Shown: positions 1 through 8,712 of the stretch, piece by piece
How positions within the stretch are numbered: the stretch's first letter is position 1
Layout: each line of letters begins with the position of its first letter
Source of the DNA: Dyadobacter frigoris
GTDB taxonomy: Bacteria; Bacteroidota; Bacteroidia; Cytophagales; Spirosomataceae
Assembly (NCBI RefSeq): GCF_005280585.1
Contig: NZ_SZVO01000016.1
Coordinates: 63,109-127,108 of the forward strand
DNA: 64,000 nt
Reading direction: 5' to 3'
Notes under the pieces: generated by a model
Database searches by the model: none
What the model saw: only the letters and a program-made list of their open reading frames with translations
What the model was told of the DNA's origin: nothing
Position numbers and translations under genes: made by a program

Positions 1-1
1 A

Positions 2-862
2 AATTCTTTGGGGAGCCAATTCGCTGCGCCTATTCAGGCAGGTTCTTTTAGTAACTTACCAACTTTTACTTACACGGCGGCGGGTTCTCCAATCGGATCT
101 TTTTACGGATATAATAAGGATCATGTAGCGAAAGACCAGGCAGAAATTGACGCCTTGAATGCCGCAGCGAAAGCAAAATCGGGCGACGCCTCGGCTGTGT
201 ATCAGGCAGGTTTGCTACCAGGTGATTTTATCTTTAAAGATCTTAACGGAGACGGAAAAGTGGATGCAACGGATCAGAAGATACTTGGTAACCCTATTCC
301 GAAAATCGTTTACGGTTTCAATGCCGGACTTAATTTCAAAAACTTTGACTTCAATATGGTCGTATCCGGAGTTTCGGGATTGAAATTGCTGAACGCATTT
401 AAATTCGTAACACTCAATGAATCTACCGGACATAATGCAACAACCGGTATTCTTGACAGATGGAAAAAATCAGGTGATGTAGCCGCACTTCCAAGAGCAG
501 GACAAAGTGCAACAGGTGACGGAAACCTTAGGCCGTCCGATTGGTGGCTGGAAAATGGTGCTTACATGCGACTTAGAAATATCACACTAGGTTACACAAT
601 TCCAAAGTCCCTTATTAGTAATATTGGTAACGGACACGTTTTCAGCAGTATCCGTTTTTATGTTGCAGCTCAGAATTTGCTGACTATTACCAAATATAAA
701 GGTTATGATCCTGAGGTAAGCGCACAGAATACCGGAGGTAGCACCGCTAATGGAGTAGGGATTCAAAATGGCGGAAGTTATATATTTTCACGTGGTATTG
801 ATGACCGCACGCAATTGCCTCAGCCAAGAACCTTCCTGGGCGGTATACAACTTGGATTTTAA
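2..862 (+). CDS. SusC/RagA-family TonB-dependent outer membrane transporter, C-terminal part (5' end outside window)
   Basis: This is the last ~286 codons of a SusC/RagA-type protein. The frame is open from base 2, so the TTG at 8 is not the true start and the plug and most of the barrel lie upstream of the window. The visible part includes a DxNGDGK calcium-loop-like segment (DLNGDGKVDATDQ), then WLENGAYMRLRNITLGY and a terminal LGGIQLGF. These are typical of SusC C-termini, where the final Phe ends the last beta strand for BAM recognition. It lies 29 nt before a SusD gene, the standard arrangement in which SusC forms the TonB-driven channel and SusD the lipoprotein lid for glycan uptake. 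Nothing in the window fixes the substrate, although the carbohydrate genes downstream make sugar uptake plausible. Confidence 0.93.
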   Translation, partial: NSLGSQFAAPIQAGSFSNLPTFTYTAAGSPIGSFYGYNKDHVAKDQAEIDALNAAAKAKSGDASAVYQAGLLPGDFIFKDLNGDGKVDATDQKILGNPIPKIVYGFNAGLNFKNFDFNMVVSGVSGLKLLNAFKFVTLNESTGHNATTGILDRWKKSGDVAALPRAGQSATGDGNLRPSDWWLENGAYMRLRNITLGYTIPKSLISNIGNGHVFSSIRFYVAAQNLLTITKYKGYDPEVSAQNTGGSTANGVGIQNGGSYIFSRGIDDRTQLPQPRTFLGGIQLGF

Positions 863-891
863 TAATTGGGAATTACTAACAGAGAATCGAA

Positions 892-2490
892 ATGAAAAAA
901 ATAGCAATATATATTTTGGGGTTGTTGGCCGTAGTTAATATAGCCGGCTGCGACGAATCAAAACTGGAACTAACAAGTCAGAGCAGTTATGATTACAGTA
1001 CTTATTTTACGACAAGTGACGGACTGAATCAGGCAGTGATTGCGACTTATGCAACGCTTCTACACGACGGGTTATGGTCAAGAGAGTATTATTTTATCTT
1101 CGACCTTTTGGGTTATGATGCCAAAAAGACTACGAATCTTCAAGGGGATATGGCACAGCTGGCTGATTATTCATTTGGCACAAGTCAAACCCAGATCGGG
1201 CAGCTTTGGAATAGCCTTTATCGTCTGATCCTGCGCTCTAATGTGGTGATTGACAGAGCCAATGTATGGGCGCCAACCGTTGCTGCGGACCAGGCCAATG
1301 CAAAACAATACATCGCCGAAGCCAGATTTTTACGGTCTTATGCCTATTTCAATATTGTGAATCTTTGGGGGAAAGCTCCTTTGATCACAACCTATGATAG
1401 TACTGTTGCCAACAATTATTTTCCTCGCGCTGCAACAGGTGCCATGTGGAGTTTTATTGAAAACGACCTTACACTTGCTGTTGCGGATCTTCCTTTAACA
1501 TACCCCGCGGCCACAGGACTTGGTCGCGCTACGAAGGGTGCTGCGCTTGCTTTGTTGGGCAAAACATATCTTTATCAGGGTAAATTTGCTCAGGCACAGG
1601 CGACATTTACGCAGCTTACAACAGCTCCTTATGCTTATACTTTGGATACTTCCTATGACAACCTTTTCAGCACATCCAACCAGAGCAGTCCGGAAAATAT
1701 TTTCCAGGTTATGAATGCGGCATGGACGGATTGGGGAATTGGAAACCAGTATTATGTTTTTGGCGGACAAGAAACGTGGGGTGGCAAAGCAACCCATTCG
1801 GACCGTGCCCAGGAATATGGATTTAACGACTGGTTTAACGTGTATGTAACCACGGCGGCGGTAAAAGCGTTTAAATACACAAATCCTGCGACAGGGTCAA
1901 CGTATACGGATCCACGGGCATATTCAACTTTTTATGGAAGCGCAGAAAGTGGTGGTGATACCGTGTATTGCGAAAAATGTGCGTCGGGTAAAATTTCATT
2001 TCCGTTCAAGACAGCGGATCCGCAAGGATATTATGTTTGGAGAAAATATGAGTATTACAATGAAGTAGCAACTTATGGCGGACCTGCAAGCAGTATCAAC
2101 GGGCAGGTGATCAGATATGCCGATGTTTTGCTTATGCTTGCGGAATCTTATATCAAACAGGGGAAAACCGGAGCTGAGCCGCTTGCGTTAATCAATCAGG
2201 TTAGAAAAAGAGTAAATGCATTCCAGTATACAACATTGGGTGCGAGTCAAAGTGATGCAATGGCCGTTTTGATGCGAGAGAGACAACTTGAATTTACTGG
2301 AGAACAAACCCGCTATTTTGACCTGATCAGATGGGGAATTGCCAAACAAACCATCAATGCAACAAGAGCCGCAGAACCAGGTGATGGGAAATCGCCATTC
2401 CAGGATAAAAACGTTTTATTGCCAATCCCGGATGTTGAAAAAAATTATAATCCGAATGTGGCAAAAGACATTGCAAACAGCTGGAATTAA
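892..2490 (+). CDS. SusD/RagB-family nutrient-binding outer membrane lipoprotein
   Basis: The 532-residue product is the partner of the SusC gene 29 nt upstream. It begins with a lipoprotein signal peptide ending in NIAGC, with the lipidated Cys at residue 20. The body shows SusD features: an N-terminal helical region with RAxxxxAEARFLRSYAYFNI, a TPR-like middle section (AALALLGKTYLYQGKFAQA), and the C-terminal LMRERQLEFTGEQTRYFDLIRWG signature ending in LLPIPDVE and NYNP. Family proteins sit on the outer leaflet and cap the SusC channel to bind oligosaccharides or other polymers. Length is normal. A strong hairpin follows the stop, so the susCD unit probably ends here. Confidence 0.95.
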   Translation: MKKIAIYILGLLAVVNIAGCDESKLELTSQSSYDYSTYFTTSDGLNQAVIATYATLLHDGLWSREYYFIFDLLGYDAKKTTNLQGDMAQLADYSFGTSQTQIGQLWNSLYRLILRSNVVIDRANVWAPTVAADQANAKQYIAEARFLRSYAYFNIVNLWGKAPLITTYDSTVANNYFPRAATGAMWSFIENDLTLAVADLPLTYPAATGLGRATKGAALALLGKTYLYQGKFAQAQATFTQLTTAPYAYTLDTSYDNLFSTSNQSSPENIFQVMNAAWTDWGIGNQYYVFGGQETWGGKATHSDRAQEYGFNDWFNVYVTTAAVKAFKYTNPATGSTYTDPRAYSTFYGSAESGGDTVYCEKCASGKISFPFKTADPQGYYVWRKYEYYNEVATYGGPASSINGQVIRYADVLLMLAESYIKQGKTGAEPLALINQVRKRVNAFQYTTLGASQSDAMAVLMRERQLEFTGEQTRYFDLIRWGIAKQTINATRAAEPGDGKSPFQDKNVLLPIPDVEKNYNPNVAKDIANSWN

Positions 2491-2521
2491 AGATTGCCTG
2501 AACTGAAATTTGAATTTTTGG

Positions 2522-2558
2522 AAAAGAGACACCGGAGATATTCTTTGGTGTCTCTTTT
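2522..2558 (+). terminator. Rho-independent terminator after susD
   Basis: A perfect 12-bp inverted repeat (arms 2522-2533 and 2547-2558, AAAAGAGACACC and its complement) with a 13-nt loop ends in four T residues. It sits 31 nt past the susD stop. The A-rich start of the left arm means it could also work for the minus-strand SCO gene that ends at 2570. Confidence 0.85.
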
Positions 2559-2569
2559 ATTGTTGAAAT

Positions 2570-3229
2570 TTAATAGCTTTCTTTTAACAGCTGCCCGATA
2601 TCGGCAGATAGTTGTTGTACTTCAAGTTCCAGTGTTCCATTATAAATCCCGCGTATTCGTCTGTGTTTGTCAACGAGGATTATATGTTCTGTATGGAGAA
2701 ATTGCGTACTGTCTTTTGTGAAACCCAGGTCTTCTTCCGCAAAATATGATTTGCGCGCAAGTGTGTATATCTGGGAGGTACTTCCTGTTAGCAAGTGCCA
2801 GTTAGGCACTGTAATCTGATTTTGTACGGCAAATTGATGTAAACGTTTTACATTGTCTATCCAGGGTGTTACACTGAATGATAACATCACCACCTCCGGA
2901 TTGTTGTAAAACTGTTTTTGAATGAGCTTCATGTGCTTGGTCATTACTGGACAGATACTGATACAGCTGGTGAAAATAAAATTGGCAATGTGAATTTTAC
3001 CCTCAATTTTACGGTCAGTTACCTGCTTTCCGTTTTGGTCGGTAAAAGAGAAGGAGGGAATCGTATGGGTTATCTTTTCTTTAATTTCTTTGGTTGAGGA
3101 TAAAAATTGAGGTGAAAAATCTGCTGTGTTATAGTAGGGCAGATTTCTTGTTTCCGTTTTTCCTGAGCACTCAATAAAGCAGGCAGAAATAAAAGCGATA
3201 CTAATTTTTAAGTACACTGTCCGAGACAT
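2570..3229 (-). CDS. SCO1/SenC-family copper-binding thioredoxin-fold lipoprotein
   Basis: The start at 3229 gives 219 residues and a signal peptide with an ISAC lipobox (Cys 17). An earlier ATG at 3259 would add ten residues before the signal and is less likely. The SCO fold is shown by NFIFTSCISICPVMTKH, with the copper-binding CxxxC at about residues 89 and 93, followed by a late His (HTEHIILVD, about 179-182). Family members deliver copper to the CuA site of cytochrome c oxidase or act as thiol-disulfide redox proteins on the outside of the inner membrane. It is the last gene of a three-gene operon, and its start overlaps the MORN-repeat gene by 29 nt. A copper or redox role for the operon is inference. 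Confidence 0.88.
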   Translation of the reverse strand: MSRTVYLKISIAFISACFIECSGKTETRNLPYYNTADFSPQFLSSTKEIKEKITHTIPSFSFTDQNGKQVTDRKIEGKIHIANFIFTSCISICPVMTKHMKLIQKQFYNNPEVVMLSFSVTPWIDNVKRLHQFAVQNQITVPNWHLLTGSTSQIYTLARKSYFAEEDLGFTKDSTQFLHTEHIILVDKHRRIRGIYNGTLELEVQQLSADIGQLLKESY

Positions 3230-3785
3230 TAACACAGTTTTTGGTTCCGAGTAATCCATATCTTCTTCCGTTTAATATGACATAATTCGCCCTTACCTTT
3301 CCATTGTCATAATACAGCTTTTGCGGACCTTCCTCATGACCATTAGCATAATTCATCTCTCTGATCAATCTCCCATAACGGTTCCATTCCTGACATGTCC
3401 CATCATATTCATCGTTTTTGAAATGGTATTTGAGCATTTTATCTCCATTGTCCCACCAGGCGTAATATATTCCCGTTTTTTTACCCTGGTTAAATTCTCT
3501 TTTCTCCCTCAATCTCCCGCCGGGATAGAATTTCTTACGTATGCCATGCTCGTTGCCATCCAAAAATCCTGAAATTTCTGCTGTATCTCCCGAAGGGTAC
3601 AGATCATAGATGTACCCTGTGAACAGTGTTTTTCCCAGAAACTTGCGACCATTTACGGAACTCAAATGAGGTGTTTCGCTACTGATCAACATCTTTTTGC
3701 TATTTGTATCGGAGTTACAACCTGTAAAAATCAATAATAGGCATAAGAAGCTTAAACTATTGAGAAATAGTGCCCGCTGTGCCAT
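3201..3785 (-). CDS. MORN-repeat (YwqK-like) lipoprotein
   Basis: The start at 3785 places a lipoprotein signal (LLIFTGC) at the N-terminus of a 194-residue protein. The longer frame to 3887 would hide that signal behind 34 residues. After the signal come about five MORN_2-type repeats with the GxxxGxxxxWxxxGxL spacing, for example GIYYAWWDNGDKMLKYH and GTCQEWNRYGRLIREM. Such repeats occur in proteins labelled 'YwqK family antitoxin', but no toxin is present here and that label should not be taken literally. The gene overlaps both neighbours by 29 nt (3757-3785 and 3201-3229), so translation is probably coupled. Molecular role unknown; surface or periplasmic scaffolding is only a guess. Confidence 0.8.
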   Translation of the reverse strand: MAQRALFLNSLSFLCLLLIFTGCNSDTNSKKMLISSETPHLSSVNGRKFLGKTLFTGYIYDLYPSGDTAEISGFLDGNEHGIRKKFYPGGRLREKREFNQGKKTGIYYAWWDNGDKMLKYHFKNDEYDGTCQEWNRYGRLIREMNYANGHEEGPQKLYYDNGKVRANYVILNGRRYGLLGTKNCVNVSDSVLKN

Positions 3786-4506
3786 AAAATCCACTTCCGT
3801 TGATGTAAGGATCTGTATTTGTAATGTGGTAATGATATATACCGTTTGGATAATCTGCCGTAGCTGATGTGTGTCCATGGTAAGCATCGAGGGAAGCGGT
3901 GGTTACAAGTGCTCCGTTTTCCTCGGGTCCGTATACAGGAAATCCGTCAAGCAGAAAACCTAGTAGTGCCGACTTGGATGTTTTAACCGTCGTTAAATAA
4001 AGCGGCTCAACATGATAATGATATTGACCGGTTTGCTGAGGATGTCCCCAATACTGATCAAAGCTGGTTACCTCATTTGTGAGCGGCTGATTCGGACCCG
4101 CATATTGATTAAAAAAAGGCACTCCGTTTAGTGCTACACCAATAGGGCCAAGAGGCGTTGCAGCATGTGCGGAGGCAACTTTGGGATCAAGCGGGATTTT
4201 GAAAGTAAATGTTTGTTCGGAAATGGAATTTGGATTTTTATTAAAGGTATTTCCCCCAAAAGTGCTGCCACTAAAATTCTCGTATAGGCTGTTGGACGTT
4301 GCATAATAAATACTTTTGTGATCAGGGAGGCCTGTTGTTTTAATGGTGAGATAAGTGCCATCCGAAGTAATGCTTTTAGCTCCATAAATTTTGGAATAAA
4401 TGGCCGGGATTTCTTTATCCGTTTCGGTCACATCGTCATGATTGTTACTGCATCCGATGAAAAGGATCGAATAAAATGTAAGCAAGAGCGGGAGGTTTTT
4501 TTTCAT
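3757..4506 (-). CDS. YHYH-domain lipoprotein
   Basis: This is a 249-residue lipoprotein (signal ending LFIGC, Cys 19). It carries the YHYH domain named for its motif, seen twice: GQYHYHVEP and GIYHYHITN. Histidine also appears in WGHPQQT and YHGHTS, and GFLLDGFPVYGP is characteristic of the family. The His clusters suggest metal binding, but the biochemical function of YHYH proteins is not established. It is the first gene of the YHYH-MORN-SCO operon, and linkage to a copper-binding SCO protein fits a metal-related periplasmic role (inference). Spacing and overlaps imply one transcript starting upstream of 4506. Confidence 0.85.
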   Translation of the reverse strand: MKKNLPLLLTFYSILFIGCSNNHDDVTETDKEIPAIYSKIYGAKSITSDGTYLTIKTTGLPDHKSIYYATSNSLYENFSGSTFGGNTFNKNPNSISEQTFTFKIPLDPKVASAHAATPLGPIGVALNGVPFFNQYAGPNQPLTNEVTSFDQYWGHPQQTGQYHYHVEPLYLTTVKTSKSALLGFLLDGFPVYGPEENGALVTTASLDAYHGHTSATADYPNGIYHYHITNTDPYINGSGFYGTAGTISQ

Positions 4507-4818
4507 AATTGTCCGGGTTATAAAATAGAGTATAAACTACCTGCAAATTATCTGATAAACTAATAATCTGCCTGATTTATGATTTAGACAAATTTTGCGT
4601 TTTTAGGTAACGGAAGAATTGCTGCCTGGAAATAAGTAATTTGTCTTTCAGGATTAAAACCCTCGTTATTTGGACTGACATGCCGGAGATATAGTTAAGA
4701 CAGGTTAAGTATTAATAATATGGTTTTTCAGAGTATTAATTGACATTTTGCTGCTTTTCTATTTGTGTTATTAAGCTTTAAAGTTTTGATTTCAAATTAA
4801 ATCGCTGATATTTTTGAT
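4507..4818. other. Divergent intergenic region
   Basis: This 312-nt AT-rich stretch separates the minus-strand YHYH operon from the plus-strand DUF6807/PVC gene, so it should hold both promoters. A possible plus-strand promoter is TTGAC at 4740-4744 with TATTTGTG at 4760-4767, but the 15-nt spacing is short and the match to TAnnTTTG is imperfect. No coding remnant, repeat or hairpin was recognised. Confidence 0.4.
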
Positions 4819-7800
4819 ATGAGTATTCTAAGATCCCTTCCACTCTTTTTGCTTTTTATTTTCCTGAACTTAGGTTTCCCCTTTCAGGAGAAAAAGGAGG
4901 AGCATAAAGGAAAACTTGCAAAAGATTCCCAGCTCCACATTGTCCAAAATCAATCTGCTGAAACAATCAGTATTTTCCGGGAAAATGAAACGAAACCGAT
5001 TTTAACGCAAAATGCCAAAGCAAATTTCCGGCCTTATCTGCATCCGTTGGTTGCACCGGATGGAAAAGGTGTACTAACGGAATATAGTCCCGGGCATCAC
5101 AAACACCAAACCGGAATTTATTGGGGTTATACCCGAGTGAATGGGAGAGATTATTTCCATCATCCGGATCAAGGTTATTGGCGTCGGGTTTCGGCAAAAG
5201 TGATTGAAGCAAAAGGTGTGGAAGTAAAATGGCAAACAGTGTATGATCTGCTTGATTCCACGGGGACGGCTGTTTTGACAGAAACGCAAAACTGGTCGAT
5301 GCGCGAAAAAGACGGAAAATATTTGCTGGATCTGGAATGGAGTGGTGAGGCCCAAACTGATGTGACAATCGGGAAATATGATTACGGCGGATTGTTTGTT
5401 CGTATGCCCTGGAAAGAGGGAATTAAAGGTGAAGTAATCAATGCTGCCCGTCAGCGCAATGAAAAAGCAGAAGGCCAACCCGCACTTTGGGTTGATATAG
5501 CCATGCAGGTAGAAGGAAGAAATGACCTGGCACATATAGCCATATTTGATCATCCTGAAAACAAAGGATATCCGCAAACCTGGCGTGTTGACAGTCAATT
5601 GGGTGCTGGCCCAGCCCGTGCGCGGAAAGAAGACTGGCATATCAAGAAAGGTGAAACAGAGGTAATTAAGCATGAATTGGTAGTTTATACCGGTGAGCTT
5701 AATGACGTAACATTGACAAAAACATTCGGCGATTTTATTGGTAATAATGGTACTTACAATACGGCTGCGCTTTGGGCAATTGCACAAAAAGAAGGCCGGG
5801 AAGCAAAATTCCTGAATGCGCAGGAAGCTGTTGCCGCGATGACAATTAAAGATGGTTTTATCGTAAATGCCTATGCATCCGAACCGATGATGACGCAGCC
5901 TATGGCATTTTGCTGGGATGACCGTGGACGGATGTGGATTGCTGAAAATAAAGATTACGAATCCCGCGGAAAGGGTTTTTCCAATGCAGGAGACAGCCGG
6001 ATTCTGATCTTGGAAGATACTGATGGAGATGGCGTTGCGGACAAACGGAAAGTTTTTATGGAAGGAATTGCATTTCCTTCGGCATTGGCGGTTGGTTTTG
6101 ATGGTGTTTTTATCGGAGCGCCGCCAAATCTTCTTTTTGTCCCTGATAAAAATGGTGACGACAAAGCAGATATGGATGATATTGAAGTCAGGTTGACGGG
6201 CTGGGGAATTCGTGACCGGCATGAAACGCTGAACAGTTTTCACTGGGGACCCGACGGTTGGTTATACGGTTTGCAAGGTTTTGCCACACCCTCAAAAGTA
6301 GGTAAACCAAAAGGAAAAGGTAAAATTTACAAACATAAAGATGCATTTCCGGAAGATATTCTTGAAGGTGAAGGAACGGATATCAATGGTGGTGTTTGGC
6401 GGTATCATCCTACAAAAGATAAGTTTGAAGTAGTTGCTCATGGATTTAGTAATCCCTGGGGAATTGACTATGATGCGAAAGGACAATTGTTGATGACGGC
6501 CTGCGTAATTCCCCATCTTTGGCATGTAATTCCGGGTGGGATTTATCACAGACAAGGCGGACAGCATTTCAATCCTTACGTTTATAACGATATAAAAACC
6601 ATAGCAGATCATAGCCACCGTTCGGCTCATGGAGGCGCAAGAGTTTATCTTTCCGACGCTTTTCCCCAGGAAGAAAGAGGTAAGATATTTATGGCCAATA
6701 TTCATGAACATGGTATTTTATCCGATATTCTGGTACCAAAAGGTTCCGGTTTTGTTGGAAAACACGGCGATGAATTTATGATGGCAAACAATGCGCAATG
6801 GGTAGGTTTCAGCATGGAAATCGGGCCGGAAGGTGGTATGTATGTGCTGGATTGGCATGATGCAGATATTTGCGGATCTGATGTTTTAAATTCTGAAACC
6901 GGACGGATTTTCAGGATTATGCCAAAAGTTTCAAAAGCTGAAAACTGGAAAGATCGTTATGCAGATCTTGGTAAATTCTCTGATTTGCAACTGGCAGAAT
7001 TGCAGGCAAGTCCAAGTGAATGGCATGCGAGACGCGCCAGAATTATTTTGCAAAATCGGGCGTCAAAAGGGAAAATGGAAAAAATTGCTTACGATCGATT
7101 ATTTGATTTGTACCAAAATAGCACTAATCCCGACTGGCGTCTTCGTGCGATGTGGACTTTACAAATAACTGGTGGTTTTACTCCAAGGGCACTTTTTGAT
7201 GCACTGAACAATAAAAATGAATATATCAGAGCCTGGGCTGTTCAGTTTTTAAATGAGGATAAAGACGCGGTGCCGGAGATGATCACAAAGTTTGAAGAAA
7301 TGGCAACATCAGATAAATCGGAGATTGTTCGTCTATATCTGGCTTCTGCTTTGCAAAGAATTGATCTGAATTCCAGATGGAAACTTGCAAGTGCGTTGAT
7401 AGCGCATGGAGAAGATAGCGAAGATCATAATCTTCCTAAAATGATATGGTATGGAATCGAACCTTTGATCAAGGAAAATCCGGCTCGATCGATGGAACTG
7501 GCAAATCAAAGCAAAATTCCGATGGTAACGCAATTTATTGCAAGAAGGGCGGTAGATGCTGATGCGGTTGAAATATTGGTAACGGCTATTGGAAAAGCAA
7601 CCAAAAATCAAAAAGCGTTATTGGAAGGAATGCGTGATGGACTGGAAGGAAGGACAGATTTGAAAGCGCCAGCCAACTGGACTGCAGTTTATGCAAAACT
7701 AAAATTGAAAGAAAAACGGATAGCACAAATGGCTCTGGATATGTCGCAACATTTTGGAGATACAGAAGCAGCAAAAAATGCGCTGATTATTTTGAAAAAT

Positions 7801-8661
7801 AAAAAAGCAACGGTTGAAGAAAGACGAAAATCATTACAATTATTAAGTTTAAGGCAAAGGCCGGAATTAGTCAAAGAACTTCCGGTTTTGCTGGATGATG
7901 CAAATCTTCGTCTGGATGCCATTCGTGCTATGGCCGGTTATGATAGCGAACCTTTGGCTAAACTGCTGATTGAACGTTATCCGAAATTTGACGCTGCTGA
8001 AAAATCCGAAACCATCCAGACATTGGCATCCAGGCCAAAATCAGGCTGGTTACTAACACAGGCCATTTCTAAAAATGTTATTTCAAAAAAGGAAATTCCA
8101 ACTTATGTGGCCAGACAGCTCAGAAGGGTAGTAGGCAGTGGTTTTGTTGAAGTATGGGGACCAATTGATCATGTTGCTTTTGATGAAAAGGCTTACAAGA
8201 AATATAAAAATCTATTGACTGATAAAGCTGTATCTGGCGGAAGCACTGCTAATGGCCGATTGGTTTTCCGGAAAACCTGTGCGCCTTGTCATAAAATGTA
8301 TGGGGAAGGCGGTATTATCGGACCGGAACTTACGGGTTCGAATCGTGCAAACCTTGATTATCTGTTAGGAAATCTTCTGGATCCGAGCGGAGAAATTCAG
8401 GATGATTACAAAATGGTGGTTGTGACCACAAGAGATGGCAGAACTTATGTAGGGAATATTGCCAAGGAAACTGAGAGGCAAGTGACTTTGCGAATTGTTG
8501 GTCAGGATGCCGTTGCGATCAATAAATCAGATATTCAGACCAGGGAAGTGACGCCGGTTTCCATGATGCCTTCCGGACTTTTGGAAACTTTGTCGGACAA
8601 GGAAATCACAGACCTGATTGGTTATATGCGGACTACAAAACAGGTTGTAGTTCAAAAGTAG
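4819..8661 (+). CDS. DUF6807 (PmoA-like) / PVC-type dehydrogenase / HEAT / cytochrome c fusion protein
   Basis: The 1280-residue secreted protein starts with a signal peptide (LPLFLLFIFLNLGFPF). Residues ~35-320 resemble DUF6807, also called PmoA family (PYLHPLVAPDGKGVLTEYSPG, HHKHQTGIYWGY). Residues ~340-700 form the beta-propeller region of PVC-type membrane-bound dehydrogenases (MAFCWDDRGRMWIAEN, DTDGDGVADK, FHWGPDGWLYGLQG). Residues ~720-1110 are HEAT-like helices. Residues ~1135-1275 are a cytochrome c domain with CAPCH at 1154-1158 and an axial Met candidate near MMPSGLLE. The architecture suggests a periplasmic oxidation of a sugar or similar substrate with electrons passed to the heme, but no substrate is proven. 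A TIM-barrel isomerase-like gene follows 51 nt later and is probably co-transcribed. Confidence 0.85.
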   Translation: MSILRSLPLFLLFIFLNLGFPFQEKKEEHKGKLAKDSQLHIVQNQSAETISIFRENETKPILTQNAKANFRPYLHPLVAPDGKGVLTEYSPGHHKHQTGIYWGYTRVNGRDYFHHPDQGYWRRVSAKVIEAKGVEVKWQTVYDLLDSTGTAVLTETQNWSMREKDGKYLLDLEWSGEAQTDVTIGKYDYGGLFVRMPWKEGIKGEVINAARQRNEKAEGQPALWVDIAMQVEGRNDLAHIAIFDHPENKGYPQTWRVDSQLGAGPARARKEDWHIKKGETEVIKHELVVYTGELNDVTLTKTFGDFIGNNGTYNTAALWAIAQKEGREAKFLNAQEAVAAMTIKDGFIVNAYASEPMMTQPMAFCWDDRGRMWIAENKDYESRGKGFSNAGDSRILILEDTDGDGVADKRKVFMEGIAFPSALAVGFDGVFIGAPPNLLFVPDKNGDDKADMDDIEVRLTGWGIRDRHETLNSFHWGPDGWLYGLQGFATPSKVGKPKGKGKIYKHKDAFPEDILEGEGTDINGGVWRYHPTKDKFEVVAHGFSNPWGIDYDAKGQLLMTACVIPHLWHVIPGGIYHRQGGQHFNPYVYNDIKTIADHSHRSAHGGARVYLSDAFPQEERGKIFMANIHEHGILSDILVPKGSGFVGKHGDEFMMANNAQWVGFSMEIGPEGGMYVLDWHDADICGSDVLNSETGRIFRIMPKVSKAENWKDRYADLGKFSDLQLAELQASPSEWHARRARIILQNRASKGKMEKIAYDRLFDLYQNSTNPDWRLRAMWTLQITGGFTPRALFDALNNKNEYIRAWAVQFLNEDKDAVPEMITKFEEMATSDKSEIVRLYLASALQRIDLNSRWKLASALIAHGEDSEDHNLPKMIWYGIEPLIKENPARSMELANQSKIPMVTQFIARRAVDADAVEILVTAIGKATKNQKALLEGMRDGLEGRTDLKAPANWTAVYAKLKLKEKRIAQMALDMSQHFGDTEAAKNALIILKNKKATVEERRKSLQLLSLRQRPELVKELPVLLDDANLRLDAIRAMAGYDSEPLAKLLIERYPKFDAAEKSETIQTLASRPKSGWLLTQAISKNVISKKEIPTYVARQLRRVVGSGFVEVWGPIDHVAFDEKAYKKYKNLLTDKAVSGGSTANGRLVFRKTCAPCHKMYGEGGIIGPELTGSNRANLDYLLGNLLDPSGEIQDDYKMVVVTTRDGRTYVGNIAKETERQVTLRIVGQDAVAINKSDIQTREVTPVSMMPSGLLETLSDKEITDLIGYMRTTKQVVVQK

Positions 8662-8712
8662 ATTTTCGGAGGAATCGCTTTAAAATGATAAGAACTTAAT
8701 AAAATAAATTAT

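Noticed and set aside
2494..2721. 75-codon plus-strand frame after susD
   Set aside because: Runs through the susD terminator and antisense to the SCO gene.
3201..3785. Toxin-antitoxin role of the MORN-repeat gene (YwqK 'antitoxin')
   Set aside because: The label comes from automated family names; there is no toxin gene next to it and the protein is a lipoprotein.
5074..6243. 389-codon open frame on the minus strand inside the DUF6807/PVC gene
   Set aside because: It is antisense to a well-supported 1280-residue gene, has Cys/Phe/Ile-rich composition without domains, and no promoter. A shadow frame.
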